Shown: piece after piece, positions 44,053 through 56,344 of the stretch
Numbering within the stretch: the stretch's first letter is position 1
How the letters are laid out: each line of letters opens with the position of its first letter
DNA from: Amphimedon queenslandica
Lineage: Eukaryota > Porifera > Demospongiae > Haplosclerida > Niphatidae
Direction of reading: 5' to 3'
DNA: 64,000 nucleotides
Assembly: GCF_000090795.2 (NCBI RefSeq)
Contig: NW_003546384.1
Coordinates: forward strand, 5,827 to 69,826
Translations under genes and position numbers: made by a program
The notes under the pieces: generated by a model
What the model was told of the DNA's origin: nothing
The model's input: only the letters and a program-made list of their open reading frames with translations
Databases searched by the model: none

Positions 44053-44058
44053 AATAAA
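44053..44058 (+). terminator. Polyadenylation signal of kinase 1
   Basis: AATAAA 156 bases after the stop codon, following a CT-rich tract. Confidence 0.65.
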
Positions 44059-44618
44059 ATGGTCTTCTATTATTATTATTAATTATTAATTTTATTATCA
44101 TTATTATGTCAATTCAGTCACAATCAATGCTAAAGAATTATTAATATTATCATCAATTTATTATTATTATTTATCATTATTATTATTATTATTGTTATTA
44201 TTATTATTATTATTGTTGTTGTTATTATTATTATTGTTGTTGTTGTAGTTAAATTTTGTGAGTGTGGGATTGTGTCAGGACTTTGTAGGTGCTACAGTAA
44301 CTGCCTTGTAAGAGAAATTATTGTTTTAATTATATTATTATTAACATTATTATCATTATTCACTTTTTAAACTTTTGTTTTAAAAATAAAGATTTGCAAA
44401 TCATCATCATCACCTCTATTTATGCGAATGGCGTGATTTTAATTTTAAATTCTAAAATTAGAATAATCCTTCAGTAAGAGTACATGCGGTATTTCTACCT
44501 AATTGGCCTCCTTGTTTCGAGGGGAGAAGACGACGCGATTGATTCCTAGAGGGAGGGCTGGAAGAGAAGACGCCTTTACTTACCAAATATAGTCCACTAC
44601 TATCTCTGGGTCTCTGCC

Positions 44619-45298
44619 ATGGGTTGTAAAGGTAGCAAAACGAGCGGGGATAATGCCGTGAGAGCGAAAGAAGTGACGGACGGGAAAGGGATCCCTTACC
44701 AAACCCAAGCGAACCAGTTGTCCCCACAGGGGCATGGTGGCTTCGTACAGGATCCTAGATTCCAGGGAAAGTAAGGAAAAGGAGGGAGAGAGGAGGCGGC
44801 TTGCTTTATGAGCCTTGCAAGAAAGAAAGAGAGAATTATATATATATATCCTTGAAAGAAAAACCAGTCAAAGACTGTGAAATTTAATTTTTGTTTGTCT
44901 TCTTCCTTCCAGCATTCCCCAGCCTCAGCCTACGAGGATTGAGCAAGAACCTAATTATCCTGTCTATGTTGGAAAGTACGACTATGATAGCAGAACTGAT
45001 GACGATCTCTCATTTAAGAAAGGTACATCTACATGTACATTTAGATGTACATGTACTGGATAGAAGTTGCTGCATATACTGTATAGTTTGTACTAAAGCG
45101 ATGGAGTTTAGACAGATTATGATTCTAGAAACAGACAGGTGATAGTATTATAATAGAAATGGGCTAGGGTATGTGTACCGTTTTCTAAACTGTCCTTTCT
45201 GTGAAATTGAAATCCTCCAGCTATACAGAAATTGTTTGAGATTCCAGTCTATATTATGCACATGTTAATTCACACAACGCTAGTGAGCGTGTTACTTT

Positions 45299-45392
<94 letters not shown>

Positions 45393-48300
45393 CCCTCTCT
45401 CTTTCTCTCCTCAGGTAATCTTCTATATATTATCAGCACTGATGAAGGAGACTGGTGGTTTGCTCGCAGTAAAGACACTGGCAAAGAAGGCTACATCCCT
45501 AGCAATTACGTAGCTGAGTATAAGAGTTTAGACGCCGAAGAGTAAGCTCTTCTTTTTTTCCCTTCCCTCCTCCTCCTCCTCCCTCTCTCTTTTAAACACA
45601 AACAATTACTTGGTTGCTCGTTTAGTGTCTTTCCCTCTCATACAAACATAAACCAACTGTTGTGTGTATCTCGATAATGTCAAGTCAACTTCCTAAAATA
45701 CCTCTCATTGTGTATATAAATGTCTGTGAGCCTTTTCCATTAAGCTTCACAGAACAGGACAGGAAAGAGAGTTTGACATTTATCCCATTGTGGCTCTCCT
45801 GTCCTTGTCTTTCTCTTGTATTTCTACAATGTCCCTAATGTGTTTAGACATTATTTTCTTTTACTGTGTGCCTTTTAATCAGTTTTGTTTGTATTGTAAC
45901 TTTGTCTTTCACTAGCACTGTGTTGTGATATCCATTCATTCTACCTTTGATGGAATCTTTCTTTAATACAATCTTTATATATATTTTAATTCTCTATCCT
46001 CACTCATTCCTTCTCTCTCTCTCTCCCTCTCTCTCTCAGCCTTTACATCCGGATACATGTACATCTACAAATGGTGACGGGTAGAGTTACCATATTTATT
46101 TTAATTGCTATCATATCTGATGTTTATACAGTTTGTCTTCAAAAAGAAACTTCATTGTGTATCCATTTTGCCTTAAACCAACTGTTCCGTGCATGCTCAC
46201 ACATACATGTATTACTGAAGCACCCACTTCTAACATTATTGAAGTTTCTCTTCACACAGAACATGTACTTTCAGATTGCAGTAATAACATGTTATATTGT
46301 GTATTTTTGTGTAATGGAATCTCAAAACATTTCATGATTGATTGCCTCCATTACTGGTGTGTATTGGCCCGTGTTAATAATCAAATGTGATTTTATTGAT
46401 AGCCTTTATGCTTCATTAGTGACTAAGAGACTATGTCCCTGGGATAGTAGTATATAAAGCATAAATTGGATGTCACCACATTGCTCTCATCCATTAAGTA
46501 CATGTACATGTACATGTTATCCTTTTAATTGTTAAATCCTAATTTGGTATTATAGTCTATTAACGATTAATGGTGTACTTGTAAATGAACCATTTCCAGT
46601 GTGTCTCTGATGCATGTACATGTACATATGTATTACATGTGTACATGTAAATGAGTGAGCCAGCTAACACATTATACATTGTGTGTACATGTACATGTAC
46701 ATCAAGTTTGTTAATATCAAGTAAGCTCTTGTTAATACTCAAGTGACCTTACTTGTAGTTCAAATATATGACAGTTGTTGGTACAGGCATTCTTCAGTGT
46801 AAATATGATAGTATTGTGCTAGTATTGTACTTTCTGTGATCTAATGGCAATTAGTCACTAGTTGTCTGCATAGCTGGGACAGTCTCCTATTGATGTATCA
46901 TAGAGACCAGATGACAATATAAAGTATCTACAGTACATGTACATGTACATGTATATAGACTTACTGAAATTGGAGGCTAATTGTGCCCACATGTATATGG
47001 TCCAGCACTTGAAATCTAAGCAGTTTGTATGTAAATGTATATTTGTAATTTACTTTAAAGTTCTGCCTTAATAAATATTCTTAAAATTAAATATGTTAAT
47101 AATTATTATTATTATGACCCTTTTGATGATGTGATCTCATCTAGCCTAGCTTTCTGTACTCCTATGTAGTTGGGGATTTGTTTGTAAAGAGTGATGTCAT
47201 TTGGCTGCTAAGAGAGCTTCTTCATATCCTCTACAGTCCTGCCTGTCTGATGATGTACTGTAGTCTGAAATCTCTCAATGGCCTAATGGGAGGATGTATT
47301 TACTTTGCTGTCTGAGAGGGTGTCTACTGCTGGTCTGCTTCTTAAAATTAAATGACCTTCTCTGCTAGCACTTGTATTGCATTGTATGGTGTAAACACTG
47401 TCTACTACTTAGACCTATGTTTCAGTTACTTAGCTGTCTTCTAATTCTTATTTAATTCCTAAATGTGTCCATAATTGATTCCATGAGAGCCTGTACTAGT
47501 GCATCACAGTGCTATCATCTCTCCCCCCCCTCTCTCTCTCTCTCCTCTCTTTCCCCCCTCTCTCTCTCTCTCTGTTTTGTAACTCATTCACTATTCAGTC
47601 AATAGCTTGTTATTGTTCTTTCATTGCTTTTCATTACAATAGCACATGTTAGGAACATGCTACTTAAATACCTACCCATACATACATACACAAAATGAGA
47701 TGATGCTATACATTATACTCAATGAATTTACTATTTGTGTGTGTGTGTGTGTTGCTAGTATGAACATCTCATTTGTGGATTGTTTTTGTCTTTTCTTGTG
47801 TACTCAATTCCTGTTTATAGTTATTGAAGTAGATATGTGTGTGTCTGTGTGTCCATATGTTTTTCATTGTCTTTTTTTGGCTTTACCTTTGCTTGTGTGT
47901 ATACATTTATTATTTTCTCTTTTATATAATATTTCTCTTGAAATTCTCTTTCTTTATTCCTCTCTTTCTCTCTTTATTGGTGTCTCTGTTGTGTGTTTTG
48001 TCAACCATGAGAGCTGTTGCTTGTTTTGACATTAACTGCTTTAGTTTTTGGTTGTTTTATGAATGACAGCATCTACTGTTCCTTTATCACTCTGTTTATC
48101 AATGTACATGCACCATGTAATCCACCTAGCGTACATGTATTATTATGCAGTCCCAATGGCTTTATTTTCATTCAAATGTACTAAATTTAACCATTGCATA
48201 ATGATGACTACGATGATAATGTGCTAAATTTAGTACACTTAATATGTTACTATTATTAGTAACACTCCCTTTATTCTTATTAGTAGCAGTACTAGTACTA

Positions 48301-49549
48301 GTAACTTGACTCTTTCTTCTTTTCTATTGCACGTACTTCCTTTCCATCATTGCTTCTCCTGCTCTCCTTCATTTCTTTTCTTTCTTGCCACAGGTGGTAT
48401 TTTGGCAAACTGAAAAGAAATGAGGCGGAGAAGCAACTGATGATGCCGTACAACGATTACGCCTCTTACCTCGTACGCGACAGCGAGACCACACCTGGGG
48501 ACTTCTCCCTCTCCGTGCGTGACACCAACCGTGTGAGACACTACAAGATTCGTCGACTGGACGATGGGTCGTTTTTTGTGACGAGGCGCGTTCAGTTTGC
48601 GACGATACCGGAGCTAATTATGTTCTACCAGAGACAGGCAGACGGGCTTTGTACGATACTCAAGACTCCGTGTCGGGCGGTCGAAAAGCCGCAGACAGCT
48701 GGTCTCTCACGACAGGCCAACGAGGAGTGGGAGATTGATCGGCAACAGGTTAAGCTTTTGAGGCGGCTGGGGGCAGGGCAGTTTGGGGAGGTGTGGGAAG
48801 GACTTTGGAATGGGACGACACAAGTCGCAGTGAAGACTTTGAAAACTGGTACAATGTCGCCTCAAGAGTTTTTGCAAGAGGCTGCCCTCATGAAGCGACT
48901 TAGACACCCGAAACTGATCCAATTGTACGCCGTGTGTACCAAACAAGACCCAATCTTTATAATTACCGAGCTAATGAAGCATGGGAGTCTACTGGACTAT
49001 CTGAGAGCTGACGGTCGCTCACTCCAACAAGCTCAACTGATAGACATGTGTGCACAAGTTGCTGCCGGAATGGCTTACCTTGAGCAGCAGAATTACATAC
49101 ACAGAGATCTTGCTGCTCGTAATATTTTAGTCGGAGAGCACCTCATATGTAAAGTGGCCGACTTTGGTCTGGCCCGTGTTATAGACGAGGATATATACGA
49201 AGCACACACTGGAGCAAAGTTCCCCATCAAATGGACTGCACCAGAAGCAGCAATGTACAATAGATTCACCATAAAAGCTGACGTATGGTCCTTTGGTATA
49301 GTCCTGTACGAGGTAATAACATACGGGCGATTCCCCTATCCTGGTATGACTAATGCTGAAGTTCTTGAGAAGCTACCCCAGGGATATAGAATGGGTTGTC
49401 CTACCAGTTGTCCTAAGGAGCTTCATGACGTGATGCTGGAGTGCTGGAGAGAAGATCCTTCGAATAGACCAACTTTTGAGTCTCTCCAATGGCGTCTTGA
49501 AGAGTTCTACACCTCAACTGAGGGGGGCTATCGGGAGCCAGAGCCTTGA
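44619..49549 (+). CDS. Src/Frk-like tyrosine kinase 2, terminal exon A form
   Basis: Exons 44619-44770, 44913-45022, 45415-45541 and 48394-49549 give 514 residues. MGCKGSK supplies the myristoylated Gly2 and Cys3. The SH3 ([27 protein letters not shown]) is split by an intron after KK, unlike kinase 1. SH2 and kinase lie on one uninterrupted exon: [21 protein letters not shown] with the binding Arg, [46 protein letters not shown], Tyr in [17 protein letters not shown]. The tail [12 protein letters not shown] has a candidate Csk site. [14 protein letters not shown] and [15 protein letters not shown] are closest to Frk in my knowledge of the family. No AATAAA or ATTAAA occurs between this stop and the next terminal exon at 50263, which fits a transcription unit that continues. 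Confidence 0.93.
45302..45414 (+). repeat. CT microsatellite ending at a splice acceptor
   Basis: About 110 bases of nearly pure CT run straight into the acceptor (ctctcctcag) of the second SH3 exon. It doubles as an extreme polypyrimidine tract. Confidence 0.95.
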
Positions 49550-50262
49550 ATAACGAATGGAGACTTTTCCTTAATCAATATCATCTAATCTTCTACCCAC
49601 CCTCTCTCTCTTTTTCTCTACTAGCTGTGTGTACCAAACTCATTTCTATTACAAATTAGATTTATTATTACCATATCCTATTGCTATACCTTGTGACCTC
49701 TAAGTCTGTGTATTTCATTGTGTTAGAATCTGTGTGTGTGTGTTGGATTATGAATATTAATTCATGTAACTTTATCAAAAGAGACAGATTTATATATTTG
49801 ATATTATTATTATTTATTGTATTCATAGTTCTGTATGTTTCTCATGTACATTCATTTCATAAATGTGTGTACATCTATTTTTTAATACCATTTCCTCTCT
49901 CTCACTATTTTCTCTAAAGTAAACAATACTATATTCAGCTGCCTCCTTTCCTCATTGATTTGTGGTCTCAATCTATTTTAAACATTAGTTCTATATTTAG
50001 TAACACTGATGTGTCCTTATATGGCTGTTGGTTTGTTATGATATGTAAACTGCATAGCAGTGATAGTGTTAATAGCCCATACCTCTCCCACTTACTACTC
50101 TCACTATATAGGCACATACATGTACATGTATACATGTATGTTCACATGCATCTTCCTTCTACTACCTTTCTCTGTATATTCTTTACAATAATACATAGAT
50201 GTAACCGTTCTATTCTTTATTTCTTTTCTTTCCTCTCTTTCTTTCTCTCTCTCTCTCTCCAG

Positions 50263-51430
50263 GTGGTACTTTGGTAAAATCAAGAGAGTGGACGCAGAGA
50301 AGCTCCTACAGCTGCCAATAAATGAAGTTGGAGCTTACCTCATTCGTGACAGTGAGACAAACCCTGGAGACTACTCTCTCTCGATACGTGACCTCGAGAG
50401 AGTCCGCCACTATAAGATAAAGCGTCTTGACAACGGGACGTTCTTCATCACCCGCAAAGCAACCTTCAACACTATATCTGAGCTAGTCTCTTATTATCAG
50501 AGGCAAGCTGACGGCCTCTGTAGTCATCTCGTGAAACCCTGCATAGAACCCGAGAAACCACAGACTGCCGGTCTCTCCCACGCTGCTAACGAGGATTGGG
50601 AGATAGACAGACGCACTATACAAATGAAGAGACGATTGGGGGCAGGGCAGTTTGGGGAGGTGTGGGAAGGGCTTTGGAACGGGACGACACAAGTCGCCGT
50701 GAAGACCCTGAAACCAGGCACAATGTCACCTCAAGAGTTCTTACAAGAGGCGGGGCTTATGAAGAAACTCCGTCATCCGAAACTGATCCAGTTGTACGCC
50801 GTTTGTACAGAGGAAGAACCAATTTATATTATCACGGAGTTAATGAAACATGGAGCTCTACTGGACTACCTTCGTGGGGACGGTCGTTCTCTCCAACAAG
50901 CTCAACTGATAGACATGTGTGCACAAGTTGCTGCTGGAATGGCTTACCTCGAGCAGCAGAATTACATACACAGAGATCTTGCTGCTCGTAATATTTTAGT
51001 CGGAGAGCATCTCATATGTAAAGTGGCCGACTTTGGTCTGGCCCGTGTTATAGACGAGGATATATACGAAGCACACACTGGAGCAAAGTTCCCCATCAAA
51101 TGGACCGCACCAGAAGCAGCAATGTACAATAGATTCACCATAAAAGCTGACGTATGGTCCTTTGGTATAGTCCTGTACGAGGTAATAACATACGGGCGGT
51201 TCCCTTATCCTGGTATGACTAATGCTCAGACCTTGGAGGCCATCCAGCAAGGTTACCGTATGCCGCCCCCACAGAACTGCCCTGACAAGTTATACAGCGT
51301 CATGTTGGACTGCTGGAGGGAAGAGCCCGAGACACGTCCCACTTTTGAGACACTACAGTGGCAACTCGAAGAGTTCTATTCGACAGATGATGGCGGATAC
51401 AGAGACCCAGAGCAGCAGCCGTTTCGCTAG
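50263..51430 (+). CDS. Src/Frk-like kinase 2, alternative SH2-kinase terminal exon B
   Basis: A second complete SH2-kinase exon opens at an acceptor (ctctctccag) with one base before TGG, the same phase as exon A, and ends at its own stop. Joined to 44619-45541 it gives 518 residues. SH2: [23 protein letters not shown]. Kinase: [80 protein letters not shown], and tail [14 protein letters not shown] with a candidate regulatory Tyr. No start codon, myristoylation site or SH3 exon lies in the 713 bases between the two terminal exons. It therefore needs the shared upstream module to be a normal kinase. It could instead be an orphaned partial duplicate, but no disabling change is visible. Confidence 0.88.
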
Positions 51431-51587
51431 CCACACCTCTTTTTCTCGGCTATTTATTCTTCTACTCCTCCCTCCCTCCATTGCATGTAACTATATATTT
51501 TTTGTGAGTCTGGTTAATTAACTACTGGTTAATTAACTACCATTTACCTACTATACTATTACTACTTATTATAATAATTGTTGTTTT

Positions 51588-51629
<42 letters not shown>

Positions 51630-52025
51630 TCATGTGACTTATTTATAATAATTATTATTATATTATACAGGTCAATGACAGGACATGTGATAGCTGTTAC
51701 TAATTATTATTATTATTATTATTATTGATTATCATTGATTATTATTATTATTATTATTATTTTATACTTGTATGTGTGCGTATTTGTATCTCAAATATTT
51801 TTGTTTTGTTTTCTTTTGGTAATAATATTAGTTGTCTTAATTATAGTATTTTTATTATAATTTCTTTTTTAATTTTTACTTAAATTGCTGTTGACCATTG
51901 CCTCACAGGTGGGACTTCCCTTAAATGATCCCGCCTAATGAGGTATTGAGGTAAAGAAATTAAATTCACTGAGCTCAATCAGCTCATGATATTATTATAT
52001 TCCTCCCTTCCAAAAGCTAAAGAAG
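51431..52025. other. AT-rich spacer with TTA runs
   Basis: 3' region of the kinase locus with (TTA)n runs at about 51592-51629, 51700-51725 and 51737-51758 and a duplicated 'ttaattaactac' near 51515-51541. No exon seen. Confidence 0.7.
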
Positions 52026-53213
52026 ATGAGCATTAAACTCCGTGATGTGAATGGGATTCCACTTAATCTTGGCTTAGATCCAGACTGGATAGCTTCAATT
52101 CCAGACTTTCCTGTCTCTCCTGGTGACCTCTATGTCGCCACTTATCCAAAATCCGGCACAACTTGGGTCCAGCAGATTATGTCTCTCGTACAGAAAGGAG
52201 GAGAAAAGGAGACTCATCTTCTTTTTGACGTACCTTGGCTGGAATTTATGGGAAAAGACCGTGCACTTGTAAGTTTAGATCTATGCTCGGCTTATTGCAT
52301 TATTTTGGATCTTCAAAGGCCTCCTTCATAGCAAATTATTTTTGTAAGCAATGACATTTTTCCAGCTATTCTATGAAGCTTGTTCACACTTTAATTTACA
52401 CCTAAAGGTGCAAACAAGCTAATTTTGCGTAGCTTTACAATGAGGACGCATATGCTGTATGCATAAAAAATTATGAAAACATGTACAGAGAATTTGGCCC
52501 TATTTTTAAGCAGTTTTAAAAATTTGTAAAAGTTACAATAGTATAATCTCTTCCTAGGCTCTTTCACCTCCTCGTACTCTAAAGTGTCATTTACCATATC
52601 ACATGATGCCTGGAAGAGACCCTGCTAACTCCACTGGCAAGTATATCTATGTAGCACGCAATCCTAAAGATGTAGCTGTGTCCTTTTACTATCACACAAA
52701 GCGTCTCTTACCTTATGAATTTACTGGTGACTGGGATTGCTTTTTTGAATGTTTTATGAAAGGAGAAGTCGACTTTGGATCTTGGTTTGATCACATCCTT
52801 GACTGGTGGAAGCACAAAGGTTCTATGCTAAAAAATTTAGAGCTATGTTTAAACTTTTGTTATTTTTCATAGATGCTGAGAATATTTTGTTCTTAAAGTA
52901 TGAAGATTTAAAGAAGGATTTGTCTGGATCAGTGAAGACCATAGCCCAATTCATGGGGTATAGTCTTGACGATGCAACAATTGAGAAGATAACTAGACAG
53001 AGTACATTCGATAGTATGAAAGACGACCCACTGGCCACTTATGATAAAGTACCAGATGTACAGAAAGTTCTAGCTAGTGATGCAACACCTTTCATACGTA
53101 AAGGAATTATAGGTGATTGGAAGAATCATTTCAGTCCTGAGCAGTCAGCAAGGTTTGATGCTGAATATACCAAAAGAATGTCAGGAACTGACTTAGAATT
53201 TGACTTTGAATAA
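52026..53213 (+). CDS. Cytosolic sulfotransferase (SULT family)
   Basis: Three exons: 52026-52268, 52558-52819 and 52873-53213 (281 residues; the second intron is only 53 bases). The enzyme transfers sulfate from PAPS to small hydroxyl or amine compounds in the cytosol. The 5'-phosphosulfate loop is YPKSGTTWVQQI at residues 40-51. The 3'-phosphate site is YVARNPKDVAVSFYYH, completed near the C-terminus by RKGIIGDWKNHFSPEQ. The catalytic-His region is KCHLPYHMMP, with GSWFDHILDWW and LFLKYEDLKKD conserved in between. Length matches typical SULTs (280-300). The acceptor substrate, and hence the subfamily, cannot be read from the sequence. Its 3' end converges on the branching-enzyme gene, with the stops 222 bp apart. 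Confidence 0.93.
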
Positions 53214-53434
53214 TGATCATAATTCCAGATATCTTTATATTTTTAGAATTTGCTAAATTGCTACTATACTATATACAAATGCTGTGTTCAGTTTTGGACT
53301 CAAAAAATCATTTTTTACAATTAAATTGGCAAAATTAAAATAGATTAGTTATACTATAAAAACCACTAAAGTACCCCAAAAACAACACACAGATTATTAC
53401 CATCAAAAAAGACACACTTAAACGTTAATTCAAA

Positions 53435-56123
53435 TCAGTTCTTTCTTGCTAGAACTAGAGCAGTTCTTGATGGTAGGTACAGGTACAAAGAATGAGGTCG
53501 ACCGTCGAATTCTCCTTCACTTGTCACATAGTCCAGGGACTCATCAATCCTATCGTGACCGTCATACTCCTTCCGGTCGGAATTAAGGACTATTCTATAG
53601 GTACCAGGGTAATAGACGCCAATGCGATAATCTGAAAAACTCTGAGTTGGATGAAAGTTGAATACAAAGACAGTCGATGCCACGCCCCTCTCGTGAACGA
53701 GAACCTTGTCTCCATTGTGTTTTCTGCTGACGTAAGCGGGCGGAGACGAGAGGAAAGGATAGTCTGTCTCAAGTTTAATCATATCGCGATCAAAATTATA
53801 CAAAAAATGGTAGCGGAGTAGCTTGTCATCGACCAAATTAAACTGACGCCTAGCGTACTTGTAACTAAACCCATTATCCTAAGAAAAAAAGAGAAAATGA
53901 ATATATACATAAATTACTAAAAACTTGTCATTAAAGTAGGCGGAGCTAACCTTACGAGGAAAATCCAGCCATTCAGGATGCCCAAACTCATTACCGATAA
54001 AAGTCAGGTAGGCCTCGCCCCCTAGACTCATCGTGACCAATCGAATCATCTTATGAAGGGCCATCCCCCTATCAATGACAATAGTACGAGGAGCTACAGT
54101 GCTCATATTGGAGTACATCTCGGCATCCATCAGCCAGAAGGCCAGGGTCTTATCGCCTACCAATGCTTGGTCATGGCTCTCGGCATATGCTATACACTTC
54201 TCGTGATACCTCCTGTTGGTTAGTGTCCACCATATTGACTCTATATTCCAGTCCTCGTCTTTCTCCTCTTTGAGTAGCTTGATCCACATGTCTGGTATAG
54301 CCATTGCTAGTCTGAAGTCAAATCCCACTCCTCCTTCTTCAACAGGACGACACAATGTGGGCATACCTAAATTATGCAAAAAAATAAAGATTAACAATAT
54401 AAAATTTTGAGTTAATTTTGGTACTAGCTTCTTCGCTAATATGCTTTAAAATTTATGCAAAAATTGCCAAATTAAATGGATTGCTAAAATTTATTATCCT
54501 TACCAACCTGATACGTCCTCAGCAATAGTTATTACAAAAGGATACAATTCATGCAATAAACTATTGGCCAGCATGAGGTATACCAGAGCACTGAGATCAA
54601 CGGACATGTTGAAATACTCTTTATAATCGCCACTAAACCCAGTACCGATACCATGGTGATGGTAGAGCATTGATGTAACTCCGTCAAATCTAAACCCGTC
54701 AAACCGGTATTCTTCTATATACCAGCGGAGATTGGAGAGGAGGAAACGAAGAACCTCCCATTCCTCGTAATTGAATATCTTGCTGTCCCAGAGGGTGTGG
54801 TCCCCACGTGGCCCACTGTGAAAATAACAAGCGTCAGACCCGTCAAACCGGTTTAATCCATCGTCAACGTTACGAGCAGCGTGACTATGTACCACGTCCA
54901 AAATCACAGACAGCCCCAGTCCGTGGGCAGTATCTACAAGGTACTTGAGCTCATCCGGGTTACCATAGCGACTTGAGGGGGCATGGAAGCAAGTGACATG
55001 ATATCCAAAGCTCCCGTAGTAGGCGTGTTCCATGACTGCCATCAGCTCAACACAAGTATAACCCAAATCGGCTATCCTTGGGAGAACATTATCAGCAAAA
55101 TATTTATAACTAGCAATCTTAGGTTCTGGAGAAGATATTCCCACGTGAGCCTCGTATATCTTAACACTGGTCGGCTTAGGAGGGTGACCGTGTACCCACT
55201 TGTATGGTGTGGGCGGGGCCCAGTGCCGAGGGATGTAGACGAGGTCCTTATTTTGAATAGTGTAACGAGTCCAAGGAGGCATCCTCCAAAGGGTCTGGCC
55301 ATCTTGTGTCTTTATGACTACTTTGACTTGAGAATTGTGAGGTATGGCTGGGGTCCCATTTTCGGACGCTTTGAGTTTCAAGTAAAACTTCCCGTACTCA
55401 AGGTGAGTGCAGACGTGAGCCGAGGGATCCCATTTATTGAAGTCTCCGGCAAGTGACACCGTCTCTCCATTTGGAACCTAAAAAGGTAACAATTAGTAAA
55501 GTTTAATGTAAACATTACATTATCTGTATTGTGCATAAAACCACATACAATTTGGATAACAAAAAATATTATTACTATTAGACAATAATGTCCATTCACA
55601 TAATGTATTCAGTATGCCTCAATGAACAATGTACATGAACATACCCATTCACATATACAATGTAGACCCATTCACATAATGTACCCATTCACATAATGTA
55701 CCCATTCACCTACTTGGTATTCACATATGCATGTACATGTACATACCCTATCCCACCTATATACAATACACTAATCACATTATATTCCAATGCATTATGT
55801 ATATACCCATTCAAGATATTCAATGTCCCCATTGGGCAGCTGCCTCAGACCATGCTTATTATAACCGGTTGCAAACTCAGCCAGACTCCCTTCATTCTTT
55901 ATTATGCTGTTCCTTAGGGTCGCATAGCGACTCCATCTTAAGAGGAGGTCACCCTCAAAGGAAGTGAGGTAGCCATCACCTGCAAAAAGTCTCTCCAGCT
56001 GGGGAGGACGAGAAGCATCCAACTGGGAATGAGAAAAGGACAATTGGAGATATAAATTACATTAAAAAGAGGAGAGAGATGAGCTCGGAATCTTACCAAG
56101 GGCTCTTTCTGTTTTTCCGTCAT
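53435..56123 (-). CDS. GBE1: 1,4-alpha-glucan (glycogen) branching enzyme
   Basis: Five exons: 56097-56123, 55807-56022, 54508-55477, 53951-54366 and 53435-53878 (690 residues; human GBE1 has 702). It cuts alpha-1,4-glucan chains and rejoins them as alpha-1,6 branches in cytosolic glycogen synthesis. The order is a short N-terminal part, a CBM48-like domain ([13 protein letters not shown]), the GH13 barrel and the C-terminal all-beta domain. Catalytic text is intact: [10 protein letters not shown], nucleophile Asp in [13 protein letters not shown], acid Glu in ITIAEDVSG, and the His-Asp of [20 protein letters not shown] is conserved close to the barrel end. It is head to head with COPB2 and convergent with the sulfotransferase. 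Confidence 0.96.
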
Positions 56124-56344
56124 TTTTAGTTCTTGCACGCTGCAGAAAGGAGGGTGGGGCTAGTACTCCGTAAAATTAAAAAGGGCGTGTCAGATGCAGG
56201 TGTGGTCTAAGGAGAGTATACGGATTCCACGTGTTACCTATTCCGTATACTGCCACTGGGTACTGCACATGCGCCATTGTCCTTAGCCTTTTGACGTGGA
56301 ACAATATTTGCGACTTTTGAGAGAGACAAGAAAATCAAAGCAAG
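56124..56344. promoter_or_regulatory. Shared promoter region of GBE1 and COPB2
   Basis: 221 bases separate the two divergent ATGs. The interval is less AT-rich than its surroundings and has no TATA box that I can see. Both 5' leaders and the core promoters must fit here, so a bidirectional promoter is inferred. Confidence 0.55.

Noticed and set aside
50483-50721. Antisense frames inside the kinase exons
   Set aside because: Shadows of the conserved kinase coding sequence.
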